DNA of 64,000 nt from Hymenobacter cellulosivorans (GTDB lineage Bacteria > Bacteroidota > Bacteroidia > Cytophagales > Hymenobacteraceae), in assembly GCF_022919135.1 (NCBI RefSeq), contig NZ_CP095049.1, positions 2,608,501 to 2,672,500 on the forward strand, in the 5' to 3' direction. Position numbers and translations under genes: made by a program. Positions 17,712 to 26,269 of the stretch are shown piece after piece. Below the pieces are notes generated by a model. The model saw nothing but the letters and a program-made list of their open reading frames with translations. It was not told the DNA's origin and ran no database searches. Positions within the stretch are counted from its first letter, which is position 1, and every line of letters starts with the position of its first letter.

Positions 17712-17754
17712 GTCTGAAACCTAGATTATAACAGTTTGTTACATCAGCCTGTCC

Positions 17755-17865
17755 AAAAGAACGTCATGGCGACCAGCAGGAGACATCTCCCATACCATGG
17801 TAATCTAAATGCCATTACAACATCGGCACGCAAGGTTCCTCGCGGGCTCAGAATGGCGTTCTTTT
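17755..17865. repeat. Short inverted-repeat element upstream of lysS
   Basis: 13-base arms (17755-17767 with 17853-17865) pair with one G-U. The left part (AAGAACGTCATG, then CATCTC) resembles the element at 46455-46490, so both may belong to one family of small non-coding repeats. Confidence 0.5.
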
Positions 17866-17890
17866 TTTAAGAGGGGTAGACACAAACAAA

Positions 17891-17917
17891 AAGCGCCATC
17901 CCAGGGGAATGGCGCTT
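17891..17917 (-). terminator. Terminator after the 346-residue unknown gene
   Basis: 9-bp stem AAGCGCCAT/ATGGCGCTT (17891-17899 with 17909-17917), followed on the minus strand by TTTTTGTTTG. Confidence 0.85.
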
Positions 17918-17958
17918 AGGTCTATATGTAGTAAGGCACAATGGCGAGGAATTGTCGC

Positions 17959-18999
17959 TTAGGCCGCAATGCCCATCGGCTGCTGCGGCTCCTGACCCGT
18001 GAGCAGGGGCTCGATGCGGGTGTGCAGACGCTCTACGACGAAGTTGTTCTGCAAGTGCTTGGGCAACTCCTTAACCAACTGCTGGTAGCGCTCCAAGCCC
18101 ATGGCTTTGGCAATGTAGCTCTCGTGAATGCCGTTGAGGTAACTCACGATGTTGAGCAGCGACTGGTGGAAAAGCTTAAAGTCAATCTCGGCTTCCACGT
18201 AGCGCTCAATCTCGCGGCTGGTCTGCGAAATACGCAGGCGGCCCAGTAGGTCGAAGATGGTGGTATAGCCCAGGCGCCAGGTAATCTGCTGCCAGTGCGA
18301 AGCCGTCCACTTGTCGAGCACCTTGCCGGTCTTCTGGCTGCGAATGGCCGTGTTAGGGTTGGCTTGCACCTGCTGGCGGGTAATCTGGGCCTTCATCTTA
18401 CGGGTCGTACGCAGGAACTGCCCAATCTGGGCTTGCGCCTCGATTTCCTTGCCTGCAATGTGCAAGCCAGGCTTGTAGCCCGCCAGTGGCAGGCGGTGAA
18501 TGCTAAAGTCGCCATAAGCACCGGCGGCATAGAACGACACCGGACGTGGGTAAGCATTACGCACTACCAAGCGGCCCACCTCGCGCCGAATCAGCGAAGG
18601 ATTGTTGGACCGTACGCCGGCCGTGTACAGGAAAGCTTGCAAACCCGACAGGATGGTATGATACGCCTGGGGGAACGTCCAGTGCAGGGCATTGCGCAGA
18701 TACTCTTCGTCACCCAACTCGGCCGTGGCGCGCAGGGCATATTCCGTGCTCCAGCAAGCCTGCAACAGCTTCCCGACAGCTTGGATATCGGCTTCCGTCA
18801 GCTCCGCTTGGTGAGCCCGGAAGAAGGGGAGGTGCTGCAAGCCACCCGTTGCGTCATCATTCTCCTGAATATGATAGTTGATGGCAAAGAAGTAGTTGAG
18901 AAACACCTGGGCCGGAATAGACTTGCGCCAGGTTTCTTCGGCTTGCTTTTGCTCATCGGTGATGAGCGGAAGGATGTTGTTCTCAGTTGTCGTTGTCAT
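17959..18999 (-). CDS. Unknown 346-residue cytoplasmic protein
   Basis: I start it at the ATG at 18999 (MTTTTENNILPLITDEQKQA); the frame continues 30 codons upstream into AT-rich, non-coding-like sequence. Mostly helical, with a Trp/Tyr/His-rich N-terminal half (IPAQVFLNYFFAINYHIQEN, HLPFFRAHQAELTEADIQAV). No signal peptide, membrane segment or motif that I recognise. It has its own terminator at 17891-17917 and an AT-rich leader of over 200 bases upstream. Good coding quality, function unknown. Confidence 0.8.
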   Translation of the reverse strand: MTTTTENNILPLITDEQKQAEETWRKSIPAQVFLNYFFAINYHIQENDDATGGLQHLPFFRAHQAELTEADIQAVGKLLQACWSTEYALRATAELGDEEYLRNALHWTFPQAYHTILSGLQAFLYTAGVRSNNPSLIRREVGRLVVRNAYPRPVSFYAAGAYGDFSIHRLPLAGYKPGLHIAGKEIEAQAQIGQFLRTTRKMKAQITRQQVQANPNTAIRSQKTGKVLDKWTASHWQQITWRLGYTTIFDLLGRLRISQTSREIERYVEAEIDFKLFHQSLLNIVSYLNGIHESYIAKAMGLERYQQLVKELPKHLQNNFVVERLHTRIEPLLTGQEPQQPMGIAA

Positions 19000-19190
19000 G
19001 CTAAGTAAACAGCTAGGGGCTCGTATGAGTTGCATATTTACTAATTTTTTTCGCAATTTGCAATGAGTGTTAATTTCGTTGGTAATCAATAACTTGTGTC
19101 TAAATAAATATGTGTCTCTATGGAATTAATGGTCATCGTTTTTAGAGTCTATTTACTAAATATATTGGCTTGCTAAAAATGAGCAAAAAA

Positions 19191-19223
19191 AGAAGCCTCC
19201 ACGTCACTGACGCAGAGGCTTCT
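19191..19223 (-). terminator. Terminator of the tail-specific protease gene
   Basis: AGAAGCCTC/GAGGCTTCT arms (19191-19199, 19215-19223), followed on the minus strand by a run of seven T. Confidence 0.9.
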
Positions 19224-19243
19224 TCGGGCAGATAAGCTGAAAC

Positions 19244-21385
19244 TTACAGCTGGTCTTTGATTACTGCTACGGCTTCGCGTAGGGTAATATCGTTCTTCAG
19301 GTTCTTGGTGAAGCGGCCAGCACGGTTTACTTCTACCGTATCAGAGCCCAGTTGCCGCATGTCCACAGCTAAGGGAGCAATGGCCAGGGGCTGAGCGGCT
19401 TTCTGTACGGCTTCGTACTTTTCTGACTCAGCTTTGGCCTGCTCCTGTTCAGCGCGGAACGCGGTGAGCTTCAGCGACACCATCGTGTCGTCCTTACGCT
19501 TGCGCATGCGCTGCACCATTTCATTCATCAGCTTGAAGCTCGGGCTACTAGCTACGCGGGCTTGGCTAGCCGTGCGCAGCTTGTCAACAGCCGGAGCTGC
19601 ATTCCAGGCCTTGTAGCGAGCCGGCGTGATTTCATCCCACTTCAGCGGGTAATCCGATTCCTTTTCGCCCTGGTCGAGGTAGCTGTACGCATCTGGCAGC
19701 GCAATATCGGGTACTACCCCCTTGAACTGCGTTGAGCCACCATTAATGCGGTAAAACTTCTGGGTCGTTAGCTTCAGCGAGCCGAAGGGCTTCAGACTGC
19801 TGAAGTCACCCAGCATATCATCGAGGTCGAAGATGCGCTGCACCGTGCCTTTGCCATACGTGCTGGCACCCATAATCACGCCGCGCTTGTAGTCTTGCAT
19901 CGCAGCGGCCAAAATCTCAGAAGCCGAAGCACTAAACTTGTTTACAAGCACTACTAGAGGGCCGCTATACTGTACGCGTGGGTCCCGGTCGTTAAGGATA
20001 CTAGGGGCTCCCTGGGGCGAACGAACCTGCACTACGGGGCCGCTCTCTACGAAAAGACCAGCCATTTCCACAGCGTCTTGCAAGGAGCCGCCGCCGTTGG
20101 AGCGCAGATCAAACACGATGCCGTCCACATTTTCCTGACGCAGCTTTTCCAGTTCCTTCTTCACGTCCTCAGCCGAGCTACGGCCACCGTTGTCATTGAA
20201 GTCGGCGTAGAATGTAGGCAGGCGGAGATAGCCGATTTTTTTGCCATTCTCCTGAATGGTAGCCGACTGAGCGTAGGTTTCTTTCAGCACCACCACGTCG
20301 CGGATGATGGAAATAATCTTGGTGCTGGCATCAGGCTTTTTCACCGTCAGACGTACTTCTGTGCCCTTCTTGCCTTTAATCAGCGCTACGGCTTTGTCTA
20401 GGCGCAAGCCTTCTACCGAAACCGGCTCGGCCGCACCCTGCGCCACACGCAGGATAATGTCACCAGCCTTCAGCTCACCCTGGCGGTACGAGGCCGAACC
20501 CGGAATAACGTCCGACACTTTGATCTGACCGTCTTTTTCCTGCAGCGAGGCCCCAATACCTTCGAAGCGGCCGGTCATGGCTACGTCGAAGCTTTCTTTG
20601 TCGCGGGGAGCAAAGTACTCGGTATGAGGGTCGTAAGTATTGGCAATGGTATTAGCATACACGGCCAGCCGCTCATTGGCATCGGTCTGGGCCATGTCCT
20701 TGAACTGCTCGTCGAAGTACTTAAGCACCCGCTTGCGGGCTTCAGCCTCCATTTCGGCGGGAGTACGCGTGGGCTCCGAGGTAGTGGCGGCCGAGGGCTG
20801 CACGGAAGTGGAAGCCAATGGCTTATCCTTCTTCTTTTTTTGCTCGTCCATCATTTCCGACACCCGAATCAGGGTCTGGTACTTCAGATATTTGCGCCAT
20901 TCTTCGCGCTGAGCAGCCGCGTCGGCCGCAAAAACCATTTTATCGGCTTCCGTCTCAAACGACTCCTCCTTCGTGAAGTCGAACGGCTTAGCCAGGATGT
21001 CGCGGTAGAGGGCTTGAATATCCTTGGTGCGCTGTTCCATGAGCTTGGTGCTCAGGTCCAGAAACTCGTGGGTGCCCCGGCGTACCTGGTCATCAATATC
21101 GTTCTGGTATTTGCGCAGCTGAGCGACATCCGACTGCAAGAGAAACTTCTTGTTGTAGTCGAGGCGCTTCAGGTACAGGTCAAATACCCGTTTGGAAAAG
21201 TTGTCGTCAACCTTTTCGGGCTGGTAGTGGGCAGCACTAAGCCCCTGGAGCATAGCTTTGATCAGCACCTCATCCTTTTGGGGCGGGCTAGCATCATTAC
21301 GCCGATATAGCTTATAGGAAGCCAGCACGAAGACTGCCAGCACCAACGAGGCATACAGGCCTATTTTCAGTCGGGGGGAAGACAT
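19244..21385 (-). CDS. Carboxy-terminal processing (tail-specific) protease, S41
   Basis: 713 residues: N-terminal membrane anchor (GLYASLVLAVFVLASYKLY), a helical N-terminal domain (~40-245), PDZ domain (~265-350; GRFEGIGASLQEKDGQIKV) and the S41 protease domain. Catalytic Ser487 lies in FSASASEI and Lys512 in TYGKGTVQ. The long form matches E. coli Prc/Tsp, which degrades periplasmic proteins from the C terminus. It probably processes or clears periplasmic proteins here. The TACATTTG box 26 bases before the ATG fits a promoter. Confidence 0.95.
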   Translation of the reverse strand: MSSPRLKIGLYASLVLAVFVLASYKLYRRNDASPPQKDEVLIKAMLQGLSAAHYQPEKVDDNFSKRVFDLYLKRLDYNKKFLLQSDVAQLRKYQNDIDDQVRRGTHEFLDLSTKLMEQRTKDIQALYRDILAKPFDFTKEESFETEADKMVFAADAAAQREEWRKYLKYQTLIRVSEMMDEQKKKKDKPLASTSVQPSAATTSEPTRTPAEMEAEARKRVLKYFDEQFKDMAQTDANERLAVYANTIANTYDPHTEYFAPRDKESFDVAMTGRFEGIGASLQEKDGQIKVSDVIPGSASYRQGELKAGDIILRVAQGAAEPVSVEGLRLDKAVALIKGKKGTEVRLTVKKPDASTKIISIIRDVVVLKETYAQSATIQENGKKIGYLRLPTFYADFNDNGGRSSAEDVKKELEKLRQENVDGIVFDLRSNGGGSLQDAVEMAGLFVESGPVVQVRSPQGAPSILNDRDPRVQYSGPLVVLVNKFSASASEILAAAMQDYKRGVIMGASTYGKGTVQRIFDLDDMLGDFSSLKPFGSLKLTTQKFYRINGGSTQFKGVVPDIALPDAYSYLDQGEKESDYPLKWDEITPARYKAWNAAPAVDKLRTASQARVASSPSFKLMNEMVQRMRKRKDDTMVSLKLTAFRAEQEQAKAESEKYEAVQKAAQPLAIAPLAVDMRQLGSDTVEVNRAGRFTKNLKNDITLREAVAVIKDQL

Positions 21386-21410
21386 GGAAATCAGAATGAG
21401 ATGGAAAAAT

Positions 21411-21418
21411 CAAATGTA
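21411..21418 (-). promoter_or_regulatory. Promoter -7 box of the tail-specific protease gene
   Basis: TACATTTG on the minus strand, an exact TAnnTTTG match, 26 bases before the ATG at 21385, the same spacing as the lysS box. Confidence 0.55.
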
Positions 21419-21675
21419 AACAAAAGCCGTTCCGAACATACGAACCCGTCAAACCGGCGGCTTTAACTCAAAACGCAGGGACAACTATAATAAGTGCCCA
21501 CGCTATACTTTCATCGCTAAGGGTGAGATTTTACCCCGAGGGTTGCACTACTCGCCTGCCTATTGTGTGTACCAATATCCCAGGATTTCAACCAGCGTAG
21601 CAATGCACTTGTTTGGTTTGTTGGCCTTAAGATATACGAAGGCATGCCAAGAAAAAGTTGGCGTAAGAGTAAAAT

Positions 21676-21709
21676 AAAAAGGCCCCCTACCGAGGTAGGA
21701 GGCCTTTTT
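21676..21709 (-). terminator. Terminator of the stress-type protein gene
   Basis: AAAAAGGCC/GGCCTTTTT arms (21676-21684, 21701-21709) with an inner CCTACC/GGTAGG pair; T run on the minus strand. Confidence 0.88.
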
Positions 21710-21739
21710 TAAAACAGGCTTGAGGGCGTACCCAGAAGC

Positions 21740-22561
21740 TTAGTAGCGACGTACCCGGTCGCCGTTGCTGCGACGGAATTCGTCTTCGAAGTACTGAGCA
21801 TCTTCGGCGTTACGGGGCTTCACGCCCATCACGATACCACCGTTTTTGATGTCGCTTTCGTATTCAGCAGCATGCTCTTCGGGAATGCCCGAGCCTACCA
21901 GTGCACCTACCAGGCCACCCGTCAGACCACCGGCACCAGCGCCAGCCAGAGCAGCGGCAATAGGACCAGCAATTACAAGGCCCAGGCCGGGCAGAGCTAC
22001 TGAAGTACCAATGGCAGCAATAGCGCCAATGATAGCACCAGCCGTGCCACCGATGGCCGAACCAACGCCGGCACCTTCCATAGCTTTATCGCCGAGGTCG
22101 GTATGAGCGGTGTTGTCACCGAAGTGCGTCTTGCGGGTTTCGTCCGACATCAGCACGTTTACATCGTCTTTGCCGTAGCCACGCGAGGAAAGCGACTGGT
22201 AAGCACGCTCGGCGCTGTCACGGTCACGGAACGAGCTCGTCAGCATGCTGGGGCCCGAGGTATTCTGATAAGGCTGGCCAGTTACAGCGTGGGCTGCTTC
22301 ATCGCCAGCATTTTGTACGGCATCAATGCCACGACCTACTACGGCACCAGGCGTGCCAGCAATTGCGGCACCTTTGGCCGTTGCGCTATAGTCGTCGCCG
22401 CCAACGTTAGAGGAGCTTGCACCCGTACCAGCGTTATAGCTCGTGCCTTCGTTGCTCGAGCTAGAGCTATTGCCAAAACCGGTACCCGTGTTGGTAGTAC
22501 CATAGTTAGCGCCTGAGCCAGTACCGGTATTCTGCGGGTTGTTCGAATCGTTGGTGTTCAT
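21740..22561 (-). CDS. Stress-type protein with YflT-like domain and glycine-zipper
   Basis: 273 residues from the ATG at 22561; the open frame extends to 22702 but that part is not protein-like. N-terminal ~60 residues are Asn/Gly/Ser/Thr-rich (NTGTGSGANYGTTNTGTG), likely disordered. Residues ~115-165 (LTSSFRDRDSAERAYQSLSS, DDVNVLMSDETRKTHFG) match the general-stress YflT/17M domain. A glycine/alanine-rich double hydrophobic segment follows (GVGSAIGGTAGAIIGAIAAI), with glycine-zipper character. The C terminus (HAAEYESDIKNGGIVMGVKP) also recalls the stress domain. Probably membrane-associated and stress induced; regulator not visible. Confidence 0.85.
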   Translation of the reverse strand: MNTNDSNNPQNTGTGSGANYGTTNTGTGFGNSSSSSNEGTSYNAGTGASSSNVGGDDYSATAKGAAIAGTPGAVVGRGIDAVQNAGDEAAHAVTGQPYQNTSGPSMLTSSFRDRDSAERAYQSLSSRGYGKDDVNVLMSDETRKTHFGDNTAHTDLGDKAMEGAGVGSAIGGTAGAIIGAIAAIGTSVALPGLGLVIAGPIAAALAGAGAGGLTGGLVGALVGSGIPEEHAAEYESDIKNGGIVMGVKPRNAEDAQYFEDEFRRSNGDRVRRY

Positions 22562-22757
22562 TAGAGTAGGTTGTTGAGTGGGGAAAGGAATAGGAAAGAA
22601 GTCGTTGCATGAAACGCTACCGGAAAGTAGCATGTGCTTCAGCTTCGGGGTTCTTAACGTGAGCCTTCCACGAGGGGTTACAAAAAAACTGTTATCAGTC
22701 AAGTACCCTCACCCATTTTTTTATCAAACGCTACTCTAGGGCGCTATAACAGCGTTT

Positions 22758-23126
22758 CTAGGCAAATTGCTCGTAATTAGCCGGCTCCAGCCAGAAGGCG
22801 CGGCATTCCCGCCGCATCGTCTTGAGGAATTCCGGGTCTTGCTTTAGCGTGCGCCATTCGCCCAGGCCAAGTCGTTCGCAGAGCTTATAAAAGTTGTCGC
22901 CTTGGCCTTTGGAGCCCTCTACTTTTACCAGGCAACTCAAAATAGGTCGGCCGGCTTGGTATTCATTTTCCGAAATCTCGGCCAGTAGCTCGTTCAAGCG
23001 GGCTTTCTCATGGGAAATATCCAGATTGAAGCCTAGCTCGGCTTCTTGTACCAGATTGAGGTAGCTGGTGGTGCCTACCTGATGGCGGGCAAAACGGATT
23101 AAATGGCTACGAACTCGGCCGATCAT
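22758..23126 (-). CDS. Unknown 122-residue protein
   Basis: Best start is the ATG at 23126 (MIGRVRSHLIRFARHQVGTT); the frame upstream runs through the terminator of proline dehydrogenase and is unlikely to be translated. Cytoplasmic, helical, with KGQGDNFYKLCERLGLGEW near the C-terminal half. No recognised domain. Short transcript between the stress protein gene and proline dehydrogenase, all on the minus strand. Confidence 0.7.
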   Translation of the reverse strand: MIGRVRSHLIRFARHQVGTTSYLNLVQEAELGFNLDISHEKARLNELLAEISENEYQAGRPILSCLVKVEGSKGQGDNFYKLCERLGLGEWRTLKQDPEFLKTMRRECRAFWLEPANYEQFA

Positions 23127-23166
23127 TTGGGTAGGGAGCGAAATGGGTGTTGAAAGTAACAAAAAA

Positions 23167-23205
23167 GGCCCACACCCCAGAATTAACATTTCTGAAGTGT
23201 GGGCC
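23167..23205 (-). terminator. Terminator of proline dehydrogenase
   Basis: 9-bp GGCCCACAC/GTGTGGGCC stem (23167-23175, 23197-23205) with an inner CAGAA/TTCTG extension; T run on the minus strand. Confidence 0.88.
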
Positions 23206-23240
23206 GCCGCTAGCCAAAACTGTGCCGCGAAGGGAAAATC

Positions 23241-24431
23241 CTATTTCTGAGCCTTGCGGCGGGTTATTTCTTTTTGAATTAGCAGAAACTCGCGGCTGCT
23301 CTGGCCCGCAATAGCTGTGTTCTCATCGGCGCGCCGCAGCAAGTAGGGCATCACCGACTCAACAGGACCGTAGGGTACATATTTGGCCGTATTGTAGCCG
23401 GCATTGGCTAGATTGTAGGTGAGGTTGTCGCTCATGCCATAGAGCTGGGCAAACCAAATGCGCGGGTCGCCGGGGCGCAGATTGGCCTCATGCATAAGCT
23501 CGGTCAGCAGCAGAGAGCTGGCCTCATTGTGCGTGCCAGCGCAGATGCTGATCCGGTCGGCGTGGGTTACGCAGTAGCGCAGAGCATCATCATACAGCTG
23601 GTCGGTAGCTTCTTTGGTGGGGTTAATCGGGTTCCGGTAGCCCCGCTGGTTGGCCACGCGGCCTTCCTTCTCCATATAGGCCCCGCGCACCAGCTTGCCG
23701 CCCAGGTAGTAATTACCCTGCACCGCCGCGGTGTAAGCGTGCTGAATGGCCTCCAGCCGGTCGTGGCGATACAGCTGGTAGGTGTTCCAGACGATGGCCG
23801 ACTCGCGGTTGTACTTGGCCATCATCTCGTAGGCCAAATTATCAATGGTATCCTGGAACCAGCTTTCCTCAGCATCAACAAAAACGCGGACGCCATACTG
23901 GTGGGCGCGGGCGCAGATGGCGTCTACGCGGGCTTTGGCCCGGTCGTAGTTTGCTTGCTCGGCGGCGGTGAGGGTTTTGCCACTCTGCACCTTTTCCAGC
24001 AGGGCACTATCAGCTACGCCCGTCACTTTAAAAACTGAAAAAGGAATGTGGGTAGAGCGGTGGGCCAAGTCAATAGTAGCCAGAATTTCGTCCCGGGTTT
24101 GGTCGAAGCTCTTGTCGTTGCCTTCACCTTCCACGGAGTAGTCGAGGATAGTGCCGATGTTGTAGCGGCCCAGCTCCTCAATAACCGGCAGGCATTCCCG
24201 GATGGTTTCGCCGCCGCAGAACTGCTCGAAGATGGTTTTCTTGATCAGAAACTTTACCGGCAGATTCCATTTTAGGGCCGTTTTCATCAGCCCACCCCCG
24301 GTCTTGACCAGGGTATTATTGTTCATGGCGGCGAACAGGGCGTACATCTTGCGCAGCTCAAGGTCCGATTTGGAAGCGAAGGCTACGGCCGTGTCGGTAA
24401 AGGAAATGGGCGGAGATTGGGTTACTGGCAT
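23241..24431 (-). CDS. Proline dehydrogenase (FAD)
   Basis: 396 residues, a stand-alone PRODH without the P5C dehydrogenase fusion. It oxidises L-proline to P5C at the membrane and feeds electrons to quinone. FAD-barrel features: TILDYSVEGEG, VFVDAEESWFQ, KLVRGAYMEKEG (Arg/Tyr substrate site), ICAGTHNEAS and the C-terminal YLLRRADENTAI. Terminator follows at 23167-23205. Divergent from the DAHP synthase gene across 175 bases. Confidence 0.95.
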   Translation of the reverse strand: MPVTQSPPISFTDTAVAFASKSDLELRKMYALFAAMNNNTLVKTGGGLMKTALKWNLPVKFLIKKTIFEQFCGGETIRECLPVIEELGRYNIGTILDYSVEGEGNDKSFDQTRDEILATIDLAHRSTHIPFSVFKVTGVADSALLEKVQSGKTLTAAEQANYDRAKARVDAICARAHQYGVRVFVDAEESWFQDTIDNLAYEMMAKYNRESAIVWNTYQLYRHDRLEAIQHAYTAAVQGNYYLGGKLVRGAYMEKEGRVANQRGYRNPINPTKEATDQLYDDALRYCVTHADRISICAGTHNEASSLLLTELMHEANLRPGDPRIWFAQLYGMSDNLTYNLANAGYNTAKYVPYGPVESVMPYLLRRADENTAIAGQSSREFLLIQKEITRRKAQK

Positions 24432-24564
24432 GCAGGTGGCTAGCTTTGGGCGGGCTAATAGGAGAGGCCGGTTTGGCGGGACGAAGATAGCCGTTAAACA
24501 TCGTTTCGGGCCGCATAGTTACCCTATTGCCCAGCCTTTTTCCGGCCATTGCCACGGCGGGCTC

Positions 24565-24590
24565 AAGCGGAGCGGTTCCGCTTCTTTTTT
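24565..24590 (+). promoter_or_regulatory. Hairpin with T tract just before DAHP synthase
   Basis: AAGCGGA (24565-24571) and TCCGCTT (24577-24583) form a 7-bp stem with a 5-base loop, followed by CTTTTTTCTCTTTT and then the ATG at 24607. This has the shape of an intrinsic terminator in the leader and may attenuate the aromatic pathway gene, or just end an upstream transcript. Confidence 0.45.
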
Positions 24591-24606
24591 CTCTTTTACT
24601 CCATCT

Positions 24607-25704
24607 ATGGAAAGCGCAACTACTTCCCAGACCTTTTTCACCCGGTTACTGGCCGCCAAAGAGCAGCCGCTGCTAATAGCGGGGCCCTGCAGCGCCGAAA
24701 CCGAAGAACAGGTGCTGACTACCGCCCGTGACCTGAAGGCGCTAGGTAAAATCGACTTGTTTCGGGCTGGAATTTGGAAGCCCCGTACCCGGCCGGGCTC
24801 GTTTGAGGGAGTCGGAGTAGGCGGGCTGAACTGGTTGCGCCGGGTAAAAGAAGAGGTAGGCCTGCCCGTAACAGTAGAGGTTGCTACACCCCGGCACGTG
24901 GAAGACGCCCTGGCCTACGGCGTAGACGTGCTCTGGATTGGGGCCCGCACGACGGTCAATCCATTTGCCGTACAGGAGCTAGCCGACGCACTGACCGGTA
25001 CCCAGGTACCGGTGATGGTAAAAAATCCGGTTAATCCGGATGTAGCGCTCTGGGCCGGGGCACTGGAGCGCCTGGAGCGGGCGGGTATTACCCAACTGGC
25101 GGCCATTCACCGCGGCTTCAGCACGTTTTCACCCTCACGCTACCGTAACGCCCCGACCTGGCAGCTGGCCATTGAGCTCAAAACCCGCTTTCCGCACCTG
25201 CCGCTGATCTGTGACCCCAGCCACATCGGGGGCAAGCGCGACTTGCTGTTGCCCATCGCCCAGAAAGCCCTGGATCTGGATTACGATGGGTTGATGATTG
25301 AAACCCACCCCGACCCGGACCACGCCTGGAGCGACGCTGAGCAACAGGTGACGCCTCAGCGCCTGGGTGAGATTCTCTCGGAGCTTAAATACCGCTACCG
25401 CTCCAGCGACAATGCCGACTACCTCAATAAGGCCGAGGAGCTACGCCAAAAAATGGACGTGGCCGACCGCGAGATTATTGAAGCCCTGGCCCGGCGTATG
25501 TCGCTGGTGGAGGAGTTAGCCGAATACAAGAAGGAGAATAACGTCAAGATTCTGCAGCTGGACCGCTGGAATGAAATCTTTACGTCCCGGCTGCAGTGGG
25601 CCGATAAGCTGCACGTCAATGATAAGTTTGTGGCCGAGCTCTACAAGCTGATTCACCTGGAAAGCATCCGCAAGCAAACCCAAATCCTGCAACGCCCGGA
25701 CTAG
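24607..25704 (+). CDS. Bifunctional DAHP synthase / chorismate mutase (type II)
   Basis: 365 residues from the ATG at 24607; upstream frame is not protein-like. Residues ~1-255 are a DAHP synthase of the KDOP-synthase-like subfamily: IAGPCSAETEEQV, RAGIWKPRTRPGSFEG, VMVKNPVNPD, AAIHRGFSTF and ICDPSHIGGKRD. Residues ~275-360 are a chorismate mutase helical domain (LRQKMDVADREIIEALARRM, VEELAEYKKENNVKILQLDR). It catalyses the first step of the shikimate pathway and the chorismate branch to prephenate; the mutase domain usually also carries allosteric control. aroB and aroA follow, separated by one minus-strand lipoprotein gene. Confidence 0.95.
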   Translation: MESATTSQTFFTRLLAAKEQPLLIAGPCSAETEEQVLTTARDLKALGKIDLFRAGIWKPRTRPGSFEGVGVGGLNWLRRVKEEVGLPVTVEVATPRHVEDALAYGVDVLWIGARTTVNPFAVQELADALTGTQVPVMVKNPVNPDVALWAGALERLERAGITQLAAIHRGFSTFSPSRYRNAPTWQLAIELKTRFPHLPLICDPSHIGGKRDLLLPIAQKALDLDYDGLMIETHPDPDHAWSDAEQQVTPQRLGEILSELKYRYRSSDNADYLNKAEELRQKMDVADREIIEALARRMSLVEELAEYKKENNVKILQLDRWNEIFTSRLQWADKLHVNDKFVAELYKLIHLESIRKQTQILQRPD

Positions 25705-25712
25705 GCCGCTAT

Positions 25713-26150
25713 TTAGGGCTTGCCGGCCACTTCCGCGTAATGGGTACCGCGCTTGCCTTTATAATAGACGTTGCCGCCCCGGCTGTTTTCGGAATCCTGG
25801 AGAATGAGCCTGTTGCCACTGACGGTGTAAAACTGCTGGCTGCGGTAGCCGCGGTAGATAATCATGTTCTTGCTTTTGCGCAAGCCATTGCCCACCGCTT
25901 TCAAGCGGAACCGCGCTGCGCCAATCATAGCCCCATCCTGGAAGAACCGCGCCCGGCCCCGCCGGTCAAATTCCACTTCCACAGTATGGCCGGTAGAGGC
26001 AGGAGTGGCCAGTGTAGGGCTGGCCGTCTGCACCCACTCCCAGCGCCCCACCAGTTGATCTTCCATGGTAGGCACCGAGTCGCGGCTGCAAGCTGAGCCG
26101 AAGGCCAGCAAGGCAAAAGAATAAAGCCAAGTAGAGTAGCGTGTTTTCAT
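25713..26150 (-). CDS. Unknown small lipoprotein (lipocalin-like look)
   Basis: 145 residues. Lipobox FGSAC (Cys21) after MKTRYSTWLYSFALLAFG. The body (QLVGRWEWVQT, VEVEFDRRGRARFFQDG, FYTVSGNRLILQDSE) has the strand pattern of lipocalin-like outer-membrane lipoproteins of Bacteroidota. Convergent with the DAHP synthase gene (9-base gap) and divergent from aroB. It interrupts the shikimate genes on the other strand. Confidence 0.75.
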   Translation of the reverse strand: MKTRYSTWLYSFALLAFGSACSRDSVPTMEDQLVGRWEWVQTASPTLATPASTGHTVEVEFDRRGRARFFQDGAMIGAARFRLKAVGNGLRKSKNMIIYRGYRSQQFYTVSGNRLILQDSENSRGGNVYYKGKRGTHYAEVAGKP

Positions 26151-26185
26151 GCGGTAGTAAAGTTGTTGTTACCTTCCCCCTCTAA

Positions 26186-26256
26186 TGCAAATACTAACTA
26201 ATATTTGCACCAAATTAATTTTATTTTGGCTTAATCCGCGGATTTGCTCGGATTAA
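26186..26256. promoter_or_regulatory. Two palindromic sites in the lipoprotein-aroB promoter region
   Basis: Site 1: TGCAAATA (26186-26193) and TATTTGCA (26202-26209), 8-bp arms, 8-base spacer. Site 2: TTAATCCG (26231-26238) and CGGATTAA (26249-26256), 8-bp arms, 10-base spacer. Both lie in the AT-rich gap between divergent genes and are operator-like, but no regulator is assigned. Confidence 0.5.
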
Positions 26257-26269
26257 TTTTTGCTTAACA

